Positions 63,337-64,000 of a DNA stretch of 64,000 bases are shown here, one piece after another. This stretch comes from Vibrio sp. UCD-FRSSP16_30 (lineage in GTDB: Bacteria > Pseudomonadota > Gammaproteobacteria > Enterobacterales > Vibrionaceae): positions 186,001 through 250,000 of the forward strand of contig NZ_LZFW01000001.1 in assembly GCF_001676025.1 (NCBI RefSeq), given 5' to 3'. The notes under the pieces were generated by a model. It was not told the DNA's origin. It saw only the letters and a program-made list of their open reading frames with translations, and did no database searches. The stretch's first letter is position 1; each line of letters opens with the position of its first letter. A program made the translations under genes and the position numbers.

Positions 63337-64000
63337 TTACGGTTGCTCAGAATAATGGGATTTTATGTATTTAGCCAGTCGATAATCTAAAAGCTCTTTG
63401 GCTAAGCGATGCAGCAATGCGCTATCTTGTTTTGAAATCTCAATATTGGCAACGAAACGCTCCTCTATTATCGAAAAAGCCGATGTTGGGCTGTTTTTAG
63501 TTTTATTAGTCAGCGCCTTGATCGGATTGATTTTCCAATAGCGTAACCAACTGGCTTCTGATGGTGATATATCCTGATATTTAGCAGACAGTTCGTGAGC
63601 AAATAACGTCGGATAGGTTTTTAATATGTGCCAACTTTTATGCGCAAGCTCAGCAAGAGTTGGCGGGTGGTTAAAACCATCAAGCTCAAGAAAAGCCTCA
63701 AGTAAAATGGGTTTAAAACACTTGGTCATGGACGTCATTTGAATGTGTTTAAACAAAAAAGTATCGTATTTTTCAATAACATCGGTTAATGCAGGGTCAT
63801 CGGAAAAATGTGCTACTAATTTGAACCAACTGCCATGCTGTTTATTGACTTTAGTTAACTCATATCCAGCATGAAAAAACTCGCTGGCGGCTGGTCTATG
63901 GCCGAGGTGTGCTTCCAGTAATTGATATTCATCCATCGCGGTATGCTTAAAGCGTTTTTTAAGCTCTTGCCAAAATTCGATGACTTGCGGCGCAATATTG
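63337..64000 (-). CDS. C-terminal part of a helicase-like protein, 5' end outside window
   Basis: The frame is open to the window edge, with no stop between 63936 and 64000, so the ATG at 63936 is probably internal. The visible ~220 residues, with F-W-Q-E-L-K-K-R-F, L-G-H-R-P-A-A-S-E-F-F and G-S-W-F-K, resemble the C-terminal region of DEAD/DEAH-type superfamily II helicases (Res-subunit type). No helicase motif is within the window. Identity rests on that resemblance. Confidence 0.65.
   Translation of the reverse strand, partial: NIAPQVIEFWQELKKRFKHTAMDEYQLLEAHLGHRPAASEFFHAGYELTKVNKQHGSWFKLVAHFSDDPALTDVIEKYDTFLFKHIQMTSMTKCFKPILLEAFLELDGFNHPPTLAELAHKSWHILKTYPTLFAHELSAKYQDISPSEASWLRYWKINPIKALTNKTKNSPTSAFSIIEERFVANIEISKQDSALLHRLAKELLDYRLAKYIKSHYSEQP

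Overview
The window is a contiguous, moderately AT-rich stretch of gammaproteobacterial chromosome. The gene families present (VF530-family protein, DUF3305/DUF3306 formate dehydrogenase locus, artPIQM, ptsG, DUF411/CopG with CopA, MobB-MoeA fusion) point to Vibrionaceae, most likely Vibrio or a close relative. That assignment is inference from gene content. I see no rRNA, tRNA, CRISPR array, insertion sequence, prophage or integron. Both ends cut genes: an alpha-2-macroglobulin gene on the left and a helicase-like gene on the right.

Layout. 1-6220: periplasmic alpha-2-macroglobulin plus PbpC, a coupled pair. 6274-6408: a structured intergenic repeat. 6417-9307: two small unknown genes and fadD. 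9518-12396: the arginine importer artPIQM with candidate ARG boxes upstream. 12559-17487: two mini-ORFs, a small unknown gene, an exported rhodanese, recQ and a long coiled-coil RluA-family pseudouridine synthase. 17761-19253: a membrane protein and HlyD-type adaptor pair. 19345-33836: a large molybdenum/tungsten formate dehydrogenase region. It has two divergent arms: leftward fdhD-tupABC-mobA-mobB/moeA, and rightward DUF3305, DUF3306, a polyferredoxin, a TorD-like chaperone, a Tat-targeted small protein, fdhA, fdhB, fdhC and a membrane protein. Together these import the metal (TupABC), insert it and attach the nucleotide (MoeA, MobA, MobB), sulfurate the cofactor (FdhD), and build an exported membrane-anchored formate dehydrogenase (FdhABC). 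A perfect inverted repeat sits between the two arms.

33940-44754: housekeeping and transport genes (DEAD-box helicase, DUF1456, GNAT, TAXI-TRAP transporter, DUF3861, AEC carrier, U32 peptidase-family protein, EamA exporter). 45044-50114: a secreted ParB-like protein, then a copper-handling cluster. The cluster holds CopG, a Cys-rich exported protein with a tandem-repeat leader, a 36-residue Cys-Cys membrane peptide, a MerR-family regulator with a textbook 19/20-bp-spacer operator, CopA, and a 20-residue membrane peptide overlapping the end of copA. 50254-55944: an unknown 446-residue membrane protein, a small membrane protein, an Omp85-type barrel, ptsG and a bacterial OGFr_N-domain protein. 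56240-59748: phnDCEE phosphonate-type importer. 59855-64000: small exported peptide, hemolysin III, lipoprotein, DUF2301, VF530, ArfB and the helicase C-terminal fragment.

Most interesting for follow-up: the two tiny membrane peptides and the 15-bp repeat leader in the copper cluster, the inverted repeat between the formate dehydrogenase arms, the bacterial OGFr_N protein, the secreted ParB-like protein, and the 446-residue unknown with its own palindrome.
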